From contig LR746273.1 of NCBI GenBank assembly GCA_902729315.2, positions 1,183,001-1,247,000 on the forward strand: a stretch of 64,000 nt of DNA, written 5' to 3'. A program made the position numbers and the translations under genes. This DNA is from Spirodela intermedia (lineage: Eukaryota > Streptophyta > Magnoliopsida > Alismatales > Araceae). Positions 24,826 to 36,000 of the stretch are shown here, in pieces; position 1 is the stretch's first letter, and each line of letters begins with the position of its first letter. Under the pieces are notes generated by a model. It saw nothing but the letters and a program-made list of their open reading frames with translations. It was not told the DNA's origin and ran no database searches.

Positions 24826-25011
24826 CTAAAATATGATTGAAATATTATTGAGTCTAAATGGCATAATCAACGATTCATAGTGTCTCTTGTGTGTCCTAGA
24901 TGTCATTTTTAAAGTATTGTTATTTTTCATTGGCATTTGATGATATCTTGATTTTAAATTTAGGTTGAAGAGTACTATTGTTATGCATAATTCATATAGA
25001 AACTTGTTCAC
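24826..25011 (-). pseudogene. Ty3/gypsy reverse transcriptase remnant
   Basis: A 61-residue open stretch contains LKSRYHQMPMKNNNTLKMTS and HYESLIMPFRLNN. These align with the conserved gypsy RT core (LRSGYHQI..KEED..KTAF, HYEFLVMPFGLTNAP). Key glycines are replaced (SRYHQ, PFRLNN), so it is a dead fragment. The catalytic YxDD segment was not found. Confidence 0.85.
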
Positions 25012-25999
25012 AACTAAAATAAAAAATCAGATTCAAACTCTACTATCATCATATTATTTTTCTAAGATTTAGAAAAATAAAAATTAATCAAACTAATATT
25101 TGTGATTGGGTTAAATCTAATTCATTTCTATAGTGCCTACATGGGTTGACATCTCACACTTTTTGGGGCATCATTTGATAATAATAGCTTTGCAGCTAGT
25201 CATTGGATTGCTCTTAAATTTTTTCTCTCAACCATCAATGTTCTTACCATTTGGTGTGAATTCGATAACATGTAAATATCCTAATCATCCATAATTCAAA
25301 GTATTTGAATTCAATCATCTATATATATATTGATACACCTACTGTGATCCCCAATGGGGGTCACAATGTGTCTAAAAGTAGTCACTTCACATGATGTGTA
25401 GTCAAGACAAATAAGGTGTAGACACATCATCACTTTTTTTTTTGACTAGTCACCACTCGAGTTGATGGCCATATCATTATCTCTCATGCTAAGTCAGTGT
25501 TACTTTAAACAAAAGAACATTTGAGTTCTAATATATAACATGGCTTAGATTGAATTCTCATGTTGAGTCAGTGGCATGACACAGCTTAGATTTCTACCAC
25601 ACAAGCTAACATCTTACAAGAAAATTGAATTCTCATGCCTCTTTATTATGATCAGATCACATGCCACATGTTTCCTATATAGAGAAGTCTAGAGAGAGCG
25701 ACTATGTGTGTGTTGAGTGAGCAACCATTACCTGTGGGTTATTGTAATCATTTCCTATATGATTAAGATTTGACAAAGAATAGTCAGTGACTTCATTGTC
25801 AATTAAGGAGACTCATCTCTTTTTAATGATCATAAGTATCCTCCTCATCAACCTCAAAAGAAATGGAATGAGAGGGCTAGGTGGAGGATCTAGATGTACT
25901 ACTCAAAGATCTCTTTTAGCAAAGTTCAATTATTGTTTGGTTGAGTGCTATGCAATTTATAAAAAAATTTCAAATTTAGTCCATTTCTTAAAAAGAATG

Positions 26000-27790
26000 T
26001 TAACTCCACTATATTATTTGTAACTACAAGAGGAGTAAGAGGTTAAGACTATCATGTGGGGATTAAGAAGGGGGTAACATGTAAACATTTAAGGGAGTTA
26101 AGATGTATTAGGGTAAGAGATTGGGGGTATAATGTGGGGCTTATGTTGGGGGGGTTAAATGTCTCAAAGGGGTTAAAGGATTATTAAGATTGAAGGATGA
26201 AAGAAGAGGGAGGCAAAGACTTTTTTGGTGGCATCATCATCCATAGAGAAAGTTGGGCCTCTTGAAAGGTGAACATGATGACTTCATGTTATTAGGTTTG
26301 GTGCTAGAAGTTTTTTTTGGTAAAACTTTATTATTCTTCTAATTTTAAATATGTATTTTAGATATTATTTGTTCCAAAATACTATTAACTTGGTGTCAAA
26401 ATCGTTATGAAGACTGACATAAATAAAAAATAATATAAATAATATGAAGCATGATGGTTTAAATCCTTGAGGTAATTTCCAAAAGTCTATTTATGCAGAA
26501 AATGATTTTAAATAAAAGATAAGAAATTCAAGAAAAATGAGTAAATAAGCACAATGATGTAGATTATATTTTTAAAAATTAGGATTGAGGGCATAATCAA
26601 TATGTTATTTAAATCCTTGAAAAAGAAAACAATGATTGAACATGTCACTATGTGGTAAGAATCCTAGTTGATGGATATTCTAAGCCAAATTATACTTTTC
26701 TATGAACAAGATGATGGAGATTGACAAGTTAATAGTTGTAAGACTAAGTTTTGCTTATTAAGCAATCACATGATTGTAGTGTACCTACGCAAAAAAATTC
26801 TTTAAGAGTTGAAGAGAATTGAAGCATCAACTATTGTGATGTTTGATCTTGTCATAGGTGAGAAGTCTATACATATTATATATATATATAATAATATCGA
26901 TTTGTTAGAAGATATATGTAATATTTTAAATCATTTATCTTAATAGAATGACCATCAAAGAAGGTCTTAGAGAATCATTATCAAACATTTGAAATCAAAT
27001 ATCAATGTGGAGATCAAAGTCCTTGAACTAGTCAATTTGAACTCAATTGCGAAGAAAACATAATTAGTGAAAGAGAAATTAAGAATAATTAAACAAAAAC
27101 CTTAATGACCTATGACTATCTAAACTCAACTTCTATAGAGCACCAAGTATTCTTCTGGGTTACAGAGGTACTAAGAATTTAGATCAAATTAGGAGCATAA
27201 CTCATGACTTAAGTATATACTAGTGAAACTCTACTAAATGTTGTTGCAAAATAATTTATTATGAAAGGACATCAACTCAACAATTGTAGTGAAGTCGAGT
27301 AAGGAATGAGTCTAATTGAGACAAAGATACAAGTAAGAAGGCCCAATGTATTATACCTCTTGAAATAGAATTTTGATGAGAAAATGATAAAATTATTTAT
27401 CAAATAGAATAGTCTATTAACTTTTGAAGTCATTAGGGAGTCAACAACCATAAGACTTTATATTGATTTTATATAAGAGAGTTATATTAGGCCCCCAATA
27501 TTTTTAATTTACTTTATGAGTAAGAGGTTGGGTATCATGAGGAGATTAAAGAGTAATGCAATAAATATTTAAGGAGTTAAGGGGGTTATTAAGACTAGGA
27601 TGAGAGGGGGAGGAGAGCATTAATTTTAGAGGCATTGTAATCCATAGAAAGAGTTGGTCATCTTGAAAGGTAAGTATGATGATTCAAAACCCTAAGGTTC
27701 ATTTTCTGAGTATTTTTGGTCTCTCTTATTTTTCTACCATATAATCTCTATATTTTTATATTTTTTGTTGTGAAGTTTTGTCAAAGTAAT
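26000..27790 (+). mobile_element. Candidate small non-autonomous LTR element nested in the gypsy remnant
   Basis: Two direct repeats, from about 26030 to 26290 and from 27513 to 27690, share GAGTAAGAGGTT, ATCATG, GGAGTTAAG, TTATTAAGA, ATCCATAGA and TCTTGAAAGGT in the same order. The second copy lacks about 85 bp. Shortly after the first copy comes TTGGTGTCAAAATCG (about 26390), resembling a tRNA-Met primer binding site. The 1.1-kb interior has no ORF. Boundaries and target-site duplication could not be set. Confidence 0.5.
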
Positions 27791-29339
27791 ATTGAAGTTG
27801 AATAGAAGCTTACTAATAGCTGGATAATCACACATTTCTAGTGCAAGACATTTTATTTTTTTCTTTTAAAAACAAATGTAATGATAGGGCTAAATACTAA
27901 TTACTTTAGACCTTAGCTCTAAACAAATGATATTATTTGGTCGAGATGTTGCAGTAATGTTGTGTTAGATCTTTTCATCTCCACATGTCATGGTATAATT
28001 CTATAATTATTTACTGACTTTTTATAATTATCAACCTAATACCTTCGAGGTAATATCTAATTTGTATAGATTTAGGTCTCATTTATTTTCTAAGTGATAC
28101 TCATAATAAGTTTTTTAGGTTGATATTTATTTCTCTAATCACTAGTATTTCTAACTATTGTATTTTGATAATCATATCAGTGTTACTAGTTGAAGAGGTA
28201 ATTAATCTTCTACAATTATCAACCTGTATTTTCATAATTTCTCATTTGTAACTACTTTTGTCCCTCATTGTCTTTTCATTGCCCATTACCACTTATAATT
28301 TCCACTAATTTTTGTTGAAATAAAATTTTGCATTGCAATGTATATCTCGATTTCTAACTATTAATGTTAACTTAATACAATTGGGTTATGTTAATCTATC
28401 ATTAAGTTGATTAACAATTCAATATTTTCTAATGATCTTACTTTTATACATCTTTAATTCATCTAATGTATCTATTATCTCCTCCTCTAATTTGACAATT
28501 ACTTCTTAATCATTTTTATGTACCACCATAATTTACAAGTATCGTTTACACATGCGGCTTACATTGTATCTTTTATCACAAGATATTCACAATTTTTTAC
28601 TCTTTATGTTTTGATTTCCACCTTTCCTAAATTGAGTCACTACATGACGTCCTTGTGTGGAAGGTTAAAATTATTTCCACTAGCAAATAGTGAATGTACT
28701 TCTCAATATTTATATAATTTTGTCTCATTTATTACTTCTACTCAAAATCTGATCAATATTTCTAGTCTCTCCATGATTCAAGTATGTATTGTTCCCCACA
28801 TAGAGGATGGGTCTAAATGACCTTGGACTACTTGATTATCTAATTTATTTAAGAGTAATGATTTTCTATAACACCAATTAAACTATCTTCATAATTGATC
28901 TCAACCCAATAGATTTTTGGAGTTTAATTTTTGTTCTAATGTCTTGTTTTGGTTCTATGATGAAAATGTTATTCAATACTTCCTCTAGTAATTCTTTCAA
29001 GACATTAGTATATAATTCCTACCTATTAAGACCTAGATCTCATAACCAACTATTTTTTCAAGTTCTTTCAACTTTCAAAGGGAATCCTTGTATGTTTATC
29101 AGAGTTATGTCATAGCCTTATCTTTAAAATGTATTCATATTATCATTAGTTTCTCAACCTCTATCATCATGTATATAGTAAAATAAAGGTCTATAAAAAA
29201 TAAATCTATATAGATTTTCTCTTTTTAGATATTGTCATCGTTATTGTCATTCTCCTCTCTAAGACTTGGCATGGTATATTCATCATAAATTTTAAATACT
29301 ATTTTTTTTTAATCTCATCTTTCATAATTGTACTTCTCT

Positions 29340-29625
29340 TGGAATCTTCTACCTTACCCTAATACATGATTCTTTGTCCATGATGTAATTCTTTTTCTTT
29401 GTCTTTATTTTTTCTATTGATGGGATTGATTATTCCCTCCTCCATCTCTCATGAATTGAGTTGAGTCACAGTTTCTATATTTTTTCCACCTCTAATTGGG
29501 TCTATAACTTAATCACTATCTCTAGCAAGTTGTTTCAACTCATCTCTTATATCTTTCGTCTCTTTCTCTAAGTTTTATATTCCAATGTGATTGGTCTTGG
29601 ATGCTAGCAAATTTTATTTTGACAC
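29340..29625 (-). pseudogene. Gypsy gag start with PBS-like site (remnant)
   Basis: On the minus strand, TTGGTGTCAAAATAAAATTT (near 29625-29606) resembles a decayed tRNA-Met primer binding site. Just downstream a frame reads NLEKETKDIRDELKQLARDS and continues with only in-frame TAA/TGA breaks, like the coiled-coil opening of a plant gag. It lies at the correct end for the minus-strand element whose RT is near 25 kb. Confidence 0.45.
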
Positions 29626-30788
29626 CAATGATGAAACTTGATTCAAAATAGTAAAACAAATGGTGGAAATAACAAAGAAAATAGAAGAACATAAAGATTA
29701 AAGCTTTGGCAAGAACCTTAGAATAAAAACTTGCAAGCTAAATGACGGTCTTCAAGATGACTCTCTCTCTCTCCCTAATGTAAAATCATAAAATTCTCAT
29801 TCTCTTTTACCCTTCACAACATTCTAATAGTTTCTCCTCTTCTATTATGAACTTAACAGCCTTCTTTTTATGAAGCCTCCGAGTGCTATGGGTGGCTGCT
29901 CTCTTTCTATTCCTTTTAGAATATGTTAGGTGTATCGGCAGCCTATATATCCATAGTAAATTAGACTGGTGAAAGACAAGAATCTAGTATTTAGATTCAA
30001 ACAAAGCATGTTTCATTTTGTAGCTTTGTTATACCTTTATTAAACACTTAAATCAAGATTACTAAATTTGGAAATAAATTGTCACAAGCTCAATGCTTTT
30101 ACAAAATCAAGTGGCCATTTGTAAATCAGGGTATGGTACCACTAAAAATACAAAATTTTAATTAATTCCATTTTAGTGATTAAAACGAATTTAAACCCCT
30201 AAAATGGGGAAGATCGTCACTCAACATGTGGAGGTGGGTGTCTACTAGCCTTGGTGGGAGGGGAAGGATTAGCCACCAAAGGGGGGCTAGTAAGTCATTT
30301 ACATAACGTAAGCTTTAAGGCAATTTAAACGGCCATTAGTGGCATGCTCATAACATACTGATTTAGCGTCAGATTGTTTCCACATTGTAGGAAAAAAAAA
30401 AAGAAGCTTTTTCTTAGTCTAAGAAAATTTTGAGGGAATTAAACTAGAAACAGCTAAAGACTTCTTTTTTAAGATCGGATATTTGTTTCCAATAAAGTTT
30501 GAATAGCCTGCTAATCTGCGCGAGCTAAGTCATCGATGATGCATCATGCACATCCTCAACGGGGCACTGTCTGCCTCGACAGAGGACGCCAAACGGGGAG
30601 AGTCTTGCGTCCACATTCCAGGATGGCAAATTCACCCTTCTATCTCATTTCATTCCACCCACATTCATCAGTCTGCCTTAAGTGATCTTTCATAGCCACA
30701 CCAGCCTGCTACACCTGTCTACTCGTAACCCTAGTTCATCTGATTCACCTCTATCTGCAGCGGGTAGATTGAAAAGAAAAACATTTAA

Positions 30789-32705
30789 TCAGCTCTGGCA
30801 GAGAACATCTTCCATGATCTTGTGAACTCCGCGTTGATTCTCCATCCATGGAGGACTTCGACTCAGGGAGTTGACCAGAGTCTCCCACACTGTCTGATCA
30901 GGGGGGAGATCATTCCCAGCCATTTCATCAAGCAAATGGAAGGCCTTGTGCAGATTCTCTTGCCTGCAAAGAGTCTCAATGATGGGAGTGTAGCTACCTG
31001 AATCTGGTGAGCAGCCTCTTGTGATCATTTCCTCGAGCAGCTTCACGGCACTCATTGATTTCCCCTCCCTGCAGAACCCACGGATCAAAGAATTGAAAGT
31101 CGAAACCACAGGGGCATAGCCCCTCTGGATCATCTCATTCATCAGATTGAATGCTTCACGCGTGTTCTTCTCTCGGCAAAGTCCGTCGATCAAGCTGGCG
31201 TAAGCAAGTACAGAGGGAGTGCCGCCTTCCCCAACCATCTGTTCATAAACCTTCATGGCTTCCTCGAATGACTCCTTTTGACAGAGAGAGGAAATCTTCT
31301 TGTGGCGTCCAACAGATCTTGGGAAATACTCCCCCATCTTCTCCAGAAACTCCTGTGCTTCGCACAGTCTCTTCTCCCTGTATAGCCCATATATGATGCT
31401 GTTGTAAGGTCCGATTCTCTTCCCAAGCTCCCCTCTTTGTTCTTCCATCGTCCTCAAGAACTTGTACCCCTCGTCAACTCTTCCCACTGTGCAGAACCCT
31501 CTGATGATCGTGTCATACGTGTTGAAATCTGGGTTGATCTGGTCTTCTTTCATTTCTCCGAGCAGATCAATGGCCGAATCAATGTCCCTCGCTGCGCAGA
31601 ACCCAGAAATCAGCGAATTGTAGGTGCGCAGATTGGGGAGACAACCCTTGGCTTCCATCTCCTTCACAGCGCGTTGCCCGACACTCGGTTTCCCCACCCT
31701 GCAGAAACCTTCAATTAGAGTATTATAGGCCACCACATCGACGACTCCCCCCTTATCCTCGACTCTGTTCAGAATCTCCACTGCCTCCGAGAATCGAGCC
31801 TCGTTGCACAAAATATCCACAATCTTCGTCACTGCAACAACATCAGGGATGTATCCAAGGTCGAAGCACTTCTCCAGCATCACCATGGCCTGGAGGTAGT
31901 TCCCCTCCCCGCAGTAGGCTGATATCATAATGTTGAAGGTAACATCATTTGGACAGCCCATCTCGCTCATGAGGCTCCTCGCCCTCCCCACTTTGCCATT
32001 CCTACAAAGAGCATGAATCAGAGTATTGTAGATCACTGGATTAGGAGCCAATCCAGAAGACTTGAACAGAATCAGAAGTTTAAATCCTTCGGCGATCCTG
32101 TTCGTCCGGCAGAGGCCCTTCATCAGTATCCCGAAAGTGTAGTCGTCACCACGAACACCGGATCCCATCATCTTCACCCTGTAGAAGTCCCTGGCTAGGT
32201 CAATGTTTTCTCCGACCAGCACATTGAGAATCGAGTTGAAGACCTTAATCGAGGGGTTCTTGATGCCGAACGCGGGGGCCGTCAAAAGATCGGCCACCTT
32301 GACCGCTTCACGGCTCATCCCAGCGCGGCCGAGACCGCGGACGATGGCGATGAAGGTGTCGTCGTCGGGCGGCCGGCCGGTGGCGGCGGGAATCTCGGCG
32401 AGGATCTCCTTGGCGTTGTCGAAGCGGCGGAATGAGACGAGAGCTCGTATGAGGGCCCGGTAGGTGCATGCGTCGTGGCGGAACGAGGCAAGCCGGGAGG
32501 CCCATCGGAAGGTCTGCAGGGCCCCGGCGGCGGATTTCTGTTGCAGAATGGTGTGAGCAACATCTTCGTTCGTCGGAGTAGTGCTACCGGTGGCCAATGC
32601 TGCCGGCGAGATGGAACTTCGAAGGACGAGGTTCAGAGATCTGAGGCGGCTTCCCGACGACCATACGGAGGGGCGAGGTCCGATGATGGCGGAGGAGAAG
32701 GGCAT
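30789..32705 (-). CDS. P-class pentatricopeptide repeat protein (638 aa, intronless)
   Basis: An organelle RNA-binding protein. A single frame with about 13 PPR motifs of 35 residues, recognisable by repeated VxYNTLIxGxCRxGxxxxAxxLxxEM patterns (e.g. [40 protein letters not shown]). There are no E, DYW or SMR extensions, so it belongs to the P class, which stabilises, processes or helps translate specific transcripts. The N-terminus ([20 protein letters not shown]) is Arg/Ser-rich without acidic residues, consistent with mitochondrial targeting. It resembles the Arabidopsis At2g17525 type, from memory. It is head-to-head with LPA3, with only 297 bp between start codons. Confidence 0.93.
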   Translation of the reverse strand: MPFSSAIIGPRPSVWSSGSRLRSLNLVLRSSISPAALATGSTTPTNEDVAHTILQQKSAAGALQTFRWASRLASFRHDACTYRALIRALVSFRRFDNAKEILAEIPAATGRPPDDDTFIAIVRGLGRAGMSREAVKVADLLTAPAFGIKNPSIKVFNSILNVLVGENIDLARDFYRVKMMGSGVRGDDYTFGILMKGLCRTNRIAEGFKLLILFKSSGLAPNPVIYNTLIHALCRNGKVGRARSLMSEMGCPNDVTFNIMISAYCGEGNYLQAMVMLEKCFDLGYIPDVVAVTKIVDILCNEARFSEAVEILNRVEDKGGVVDVVAYNTLIEGFCRVGKPSVGQRAVKEMEAKGCLPNLRTYNSLISGFCAARDIDSAIDLLGEMKEDQINPDFNTYDTIIRGFCTVGRVDEGYKFLRTMEEQRGELGKRIGPYNSIIYGLYREKRLCEAQEFLEKMGEYFPRSVGRHKKISSLCQKESFEEAMKVYEQMVGEGGTPSVLAYASLIDGLCREKNTREAFNLMNEMIQRGYAPVVSTFNSLIRGFCREGKSMSAVKLLEEMITRGCSPDSGSYTPIIETLCRQENLHKAFHLLDEMAGNDLPPDQTVWETLVNSLSRSPPWMENQRGVHKIMEDVLCQS

Positions 32706-33002
32706 GGGATTCAGGGATTCGCAGGAACGCTCGGCATCAGGAACGCAGAGAAGGAGAAAGACGAAGATTGAAGGGCATTATGGGAACTAAGGAAAAGATA
32801 AAACGACTAAAGAGCCCAAAATATCAGAAAAAAATAATAATTGAATTATTTAAACATTTATACTAAGATTTCTGAAAATGGAACTTCTTCCTAACGGCCA
32901 GTTCTGGGATTCGTTATCTTCATTCCCTCGCTGCTGAGCTCTGCCGTCTTCTTCGTCTTCCTCTTCGTCTGTGTGCTCTGGGAGGGGGGGGGGGGGAGAA
33001 GG
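32706..33002. promoter_or_regulatory. Bidirectional promoter between PPR and LPA3 genes
   Basis: A 297-bp gap separates the two divergent start codons. It includes an AT-rich centre (about 32800-32880) and a G-run (about 32985-32997) immediately before the LPA3 start. Both products are organelle-biogenesis proteins, so shared control is plausible. Confidence 0.6.
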
Positions 33003-36000
33003 ATGGCCTTCTGCTCCACTTCTGTGCCTACTAGGACCACCCTGTTCCGTTCCCCCTCACTCCGTTCCCTTCTCCCACCGTCGCGCTCTCTTTCTTCGCT
33101 TAATTCGTCCCCTCTTAAACTCGGCGTCGTGCCCTACCTAAGCTCTGTGACTCTCCGTGGTTCCTCACGCATCAGCGCCATGGTCGAGAGCAGAACTTCG
33201 GACATAGATCCGAAAGGTGGTGTTCCCTTATATAATCCCAAGTCTTACGAGGTTCTCGTCTCCGACGCGGCCAAGTCCCTCGTTTACGCTCTGGATGATG
33301 GCAAGACCCGCCTTGAGATCGATTTTCCGTGAGTTATTATATCTCTGCCATATTATGTTTTTCTTATTTATTCCGACGAACTTGTTATTTTCGTCGTGTA
33401 ATTGGGACATTCAATTTTTTATCTGCGGTTCAAACATTTTTTTCTCTGAAAAAGTATGATATGAGTGGAATGTGATTCCGTAAAACTATGACCTTTTTTT
33501 TTCCATTCCCTACGGCCCCAGTGGAGCATAGATAGGTTTACTGTATTCTTTTGATGTATCCACTTCATTTATGTTTTAACTACCGGCTAACTTCTTCTTT
33601 TTTCCTTTAGAATTTTTTTCCTACCTTTTATATTTACCTTACTCCCTTTATGGGTTGACAATTGGACTGGATATTTCCTTTTTTTTATCTTTCATTTTAT
33701 ATGTTAAAGTTATTTGGCTTGTCAGTAACGGTTTGGACTCATTTTTACACTAATTCCATTTTATTGTTTCTACTGGTGTAATTACTCAACAGACCCTTGC
33801 CAAGCTCCATTTCCTCTTACAAGGTACTTCTCACTGTTGCCAGATCTAACATTGCTAATCTGTATAAAACCTCTTGGAAATTTAAGATGTTTTTTTGAAT
33901 TTATCATATCTTCCTGATGTGTACAACCTTTCCTTAATATTGTGTTTCTGGCAGGATGATAGAAATTATTTAACACAAGATAGAGCCATATCAGTTGGGC
34001 CTTCTATAGATACTTTTAAACTAGTCAACAATGATAATTAAATAAGAGTATGTATTTTAGCCTGCAAAGACTTAGCCATAAACAATATTTTATACGGTCC
34101 TAAATATTAAGTTTTATTGTGTTTGAGGCATCTAATTAAGGATGATCTTCCTACACAAGAAACGAAATTTTAACCATATATGCCACGCAATGGTAAACCA
34201 AGGTGGTACCTGAGAGTGTACAACCAGTTTTGGTTTCTTAGGATTTTATTTCTCTTTATTTTTAATTCATTCCTCAAAGTTAAGAGCAAGAATACGCTTA
34301 TAACGTTTTCTAGATTCAGATCTGCGTTCATACTACAATAACTGAGATATCTCTCAAAGGAACATTGCAAATGAAAATTGTGGGAATAATGTCACAGTTT
34401 TTTTTGTTCGCATCAAAATTACTGTGTATCTCTAATTCTCTAAGAAGCTTGGCACCTTACTGGATGTGTACTGTCAATCAAGGCTTTTCACCGAGGCAAA
34501 TTTTGCGGGCAGTAGGGGTGTCAGAGTTTATGGAAATACTTTTAAATCGGTAAAATGCTACCATTTCTAAGATTTTTACGTGGTGTTACTCCAAAATGAA
34601 ACATTTTTATGGGAGCTAGGACTGAGATAGTTGAGTAATTTTGTGATTCTTTGGTTTTTTAACTTAACCTACACCATCTTGGTGTAGAATGCAACAGATG
34701 TACAGTTTTACATACTTTCTTTTTAGTATTAATCATGATGTGGTGCTATCTACTTTCATTTTTTTTATGGTGGAACATCATAATTCTAGGCCATCTATCT
34801 CTTTTACTATTTGTAGATCATAGTCAATAGTGCTTGGATAATTAGTTGCTCCTTGCAGTCCCAGACAGTCCAGACTGCCATTACTTGTGTGTATAGGGTC
34901 TAAGTTATGGAGTGTATGACTTCGATCATAAGGGTCGGTTTCTGGCTGCGTAGATTCCCACATTTTGACTTTTCCTTTACCCATGGGGCTTCTACCTCTG
35001 TGCAGTTGTTCTCCATAAGACTTTTGCCCATTGCAGAGTTGCACACTTGTAAGTTCCCATAATTTAATTGTATGGGACTGTGAAGTTTTATCTGTACATT
35101 TCTCGTTTGCTTTATAGGGGATTGCTTTCTACGTTTTGACAATATCAAACTAGACAAAGGGATTCATTGATTGAAAAGGAATGCTGAGCTCTTTGACAAC
35201 TTGGACTTCAGTTAAAACGAAACAAGAAATGAAAAACAGAATTTAATTCATATTTTTAGGCGGACGTTCTCTTGGAAAATATTATAATATTTTTCAAAGG
35301 GAAATACAGGTTTTGGACGATCCTCTAAAGGAAAGAAATGCTTAACTGAGTATATTGATTTTCTCATGAACAATTGAAAATTTTCGGTCGATATCTGCTC
35401 TAAAAGAAATTGAAAGAATAATATAATTGACTCTGATTGCCAATTTTACTGACTTCTCATGCTGAAAGAAGTGAAAGAGTAAGGGCTAACATGCTTCTTC
35501 AGCTGTATTGTTTCTCAATTTCAGAGATATATGCAATCTTACTGGAGGTATTTAAATATTTGAATTTTTTTATAAATGAAGGGATCATCAGATGAATTTA
35601 TTGATGCCAACATCCAACTCGCTCTCGCTGTTGTCAGAAAGGTCCAAGAGATGCGAGGAACTAGGACTTGCATCGTAAGTTTTTGAAAATGGATCTTTTT
35701 TCTGTGGTGAGGCATTTATAATTACACTATTATGAATTTCGTTTGACCATATTGGCTCTAAACAGCTTGTTACCCTTTTTATGGGGAATGGGATTGGGGA
35801 ATATGTACTCAGGTGTTTCCTGATCGACCAGAAAAGCGAAGGGCTGCTCAGATGTTCAGGACGGCTCTAGATATGGTATGATATTTTTTTAATGTAGTTC
35901 GTTGCTTTTGAGTCCTGTATTGTGTTCATTATGTGTCGGACAGACAATTTTACCCTCTTTGTGAAGGGAAGATCCCATTCCCTTAAATCTTGCATTTATT

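Larger units (their letters stand above)
22354..30788. mobile_element. AT-rich transposon graveyard (about 8.4 kb)
   Basis: No intact gene is present. Base composition drops sharply and CpG is nearly absent compared with both flanks. Recognisable pieces are Ty3/gypsy reverse transcriptase (24826-25011) and integrase C-terminus (23370-23465), both minus strand. A gag-like start with a PBS-like site lies near 29340-29625 (minus), and two LTR-like direct repeats lie at about 26030 and 27513. Coding remnants are broken by stops that mostly look like C-to-T or G-to-A changes, as expected of methylated, silenced transposons. The first ~150 bp before 22500 is the VMA22 leader. Confidence 0.8.

Noticed and set aside
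22500-30700. A protein-coding gene in the long AT-rich gap
   Set aside because: No frame exceeds about 100 residues, and the recognisable pieces are retrotransposon remnants with stops.
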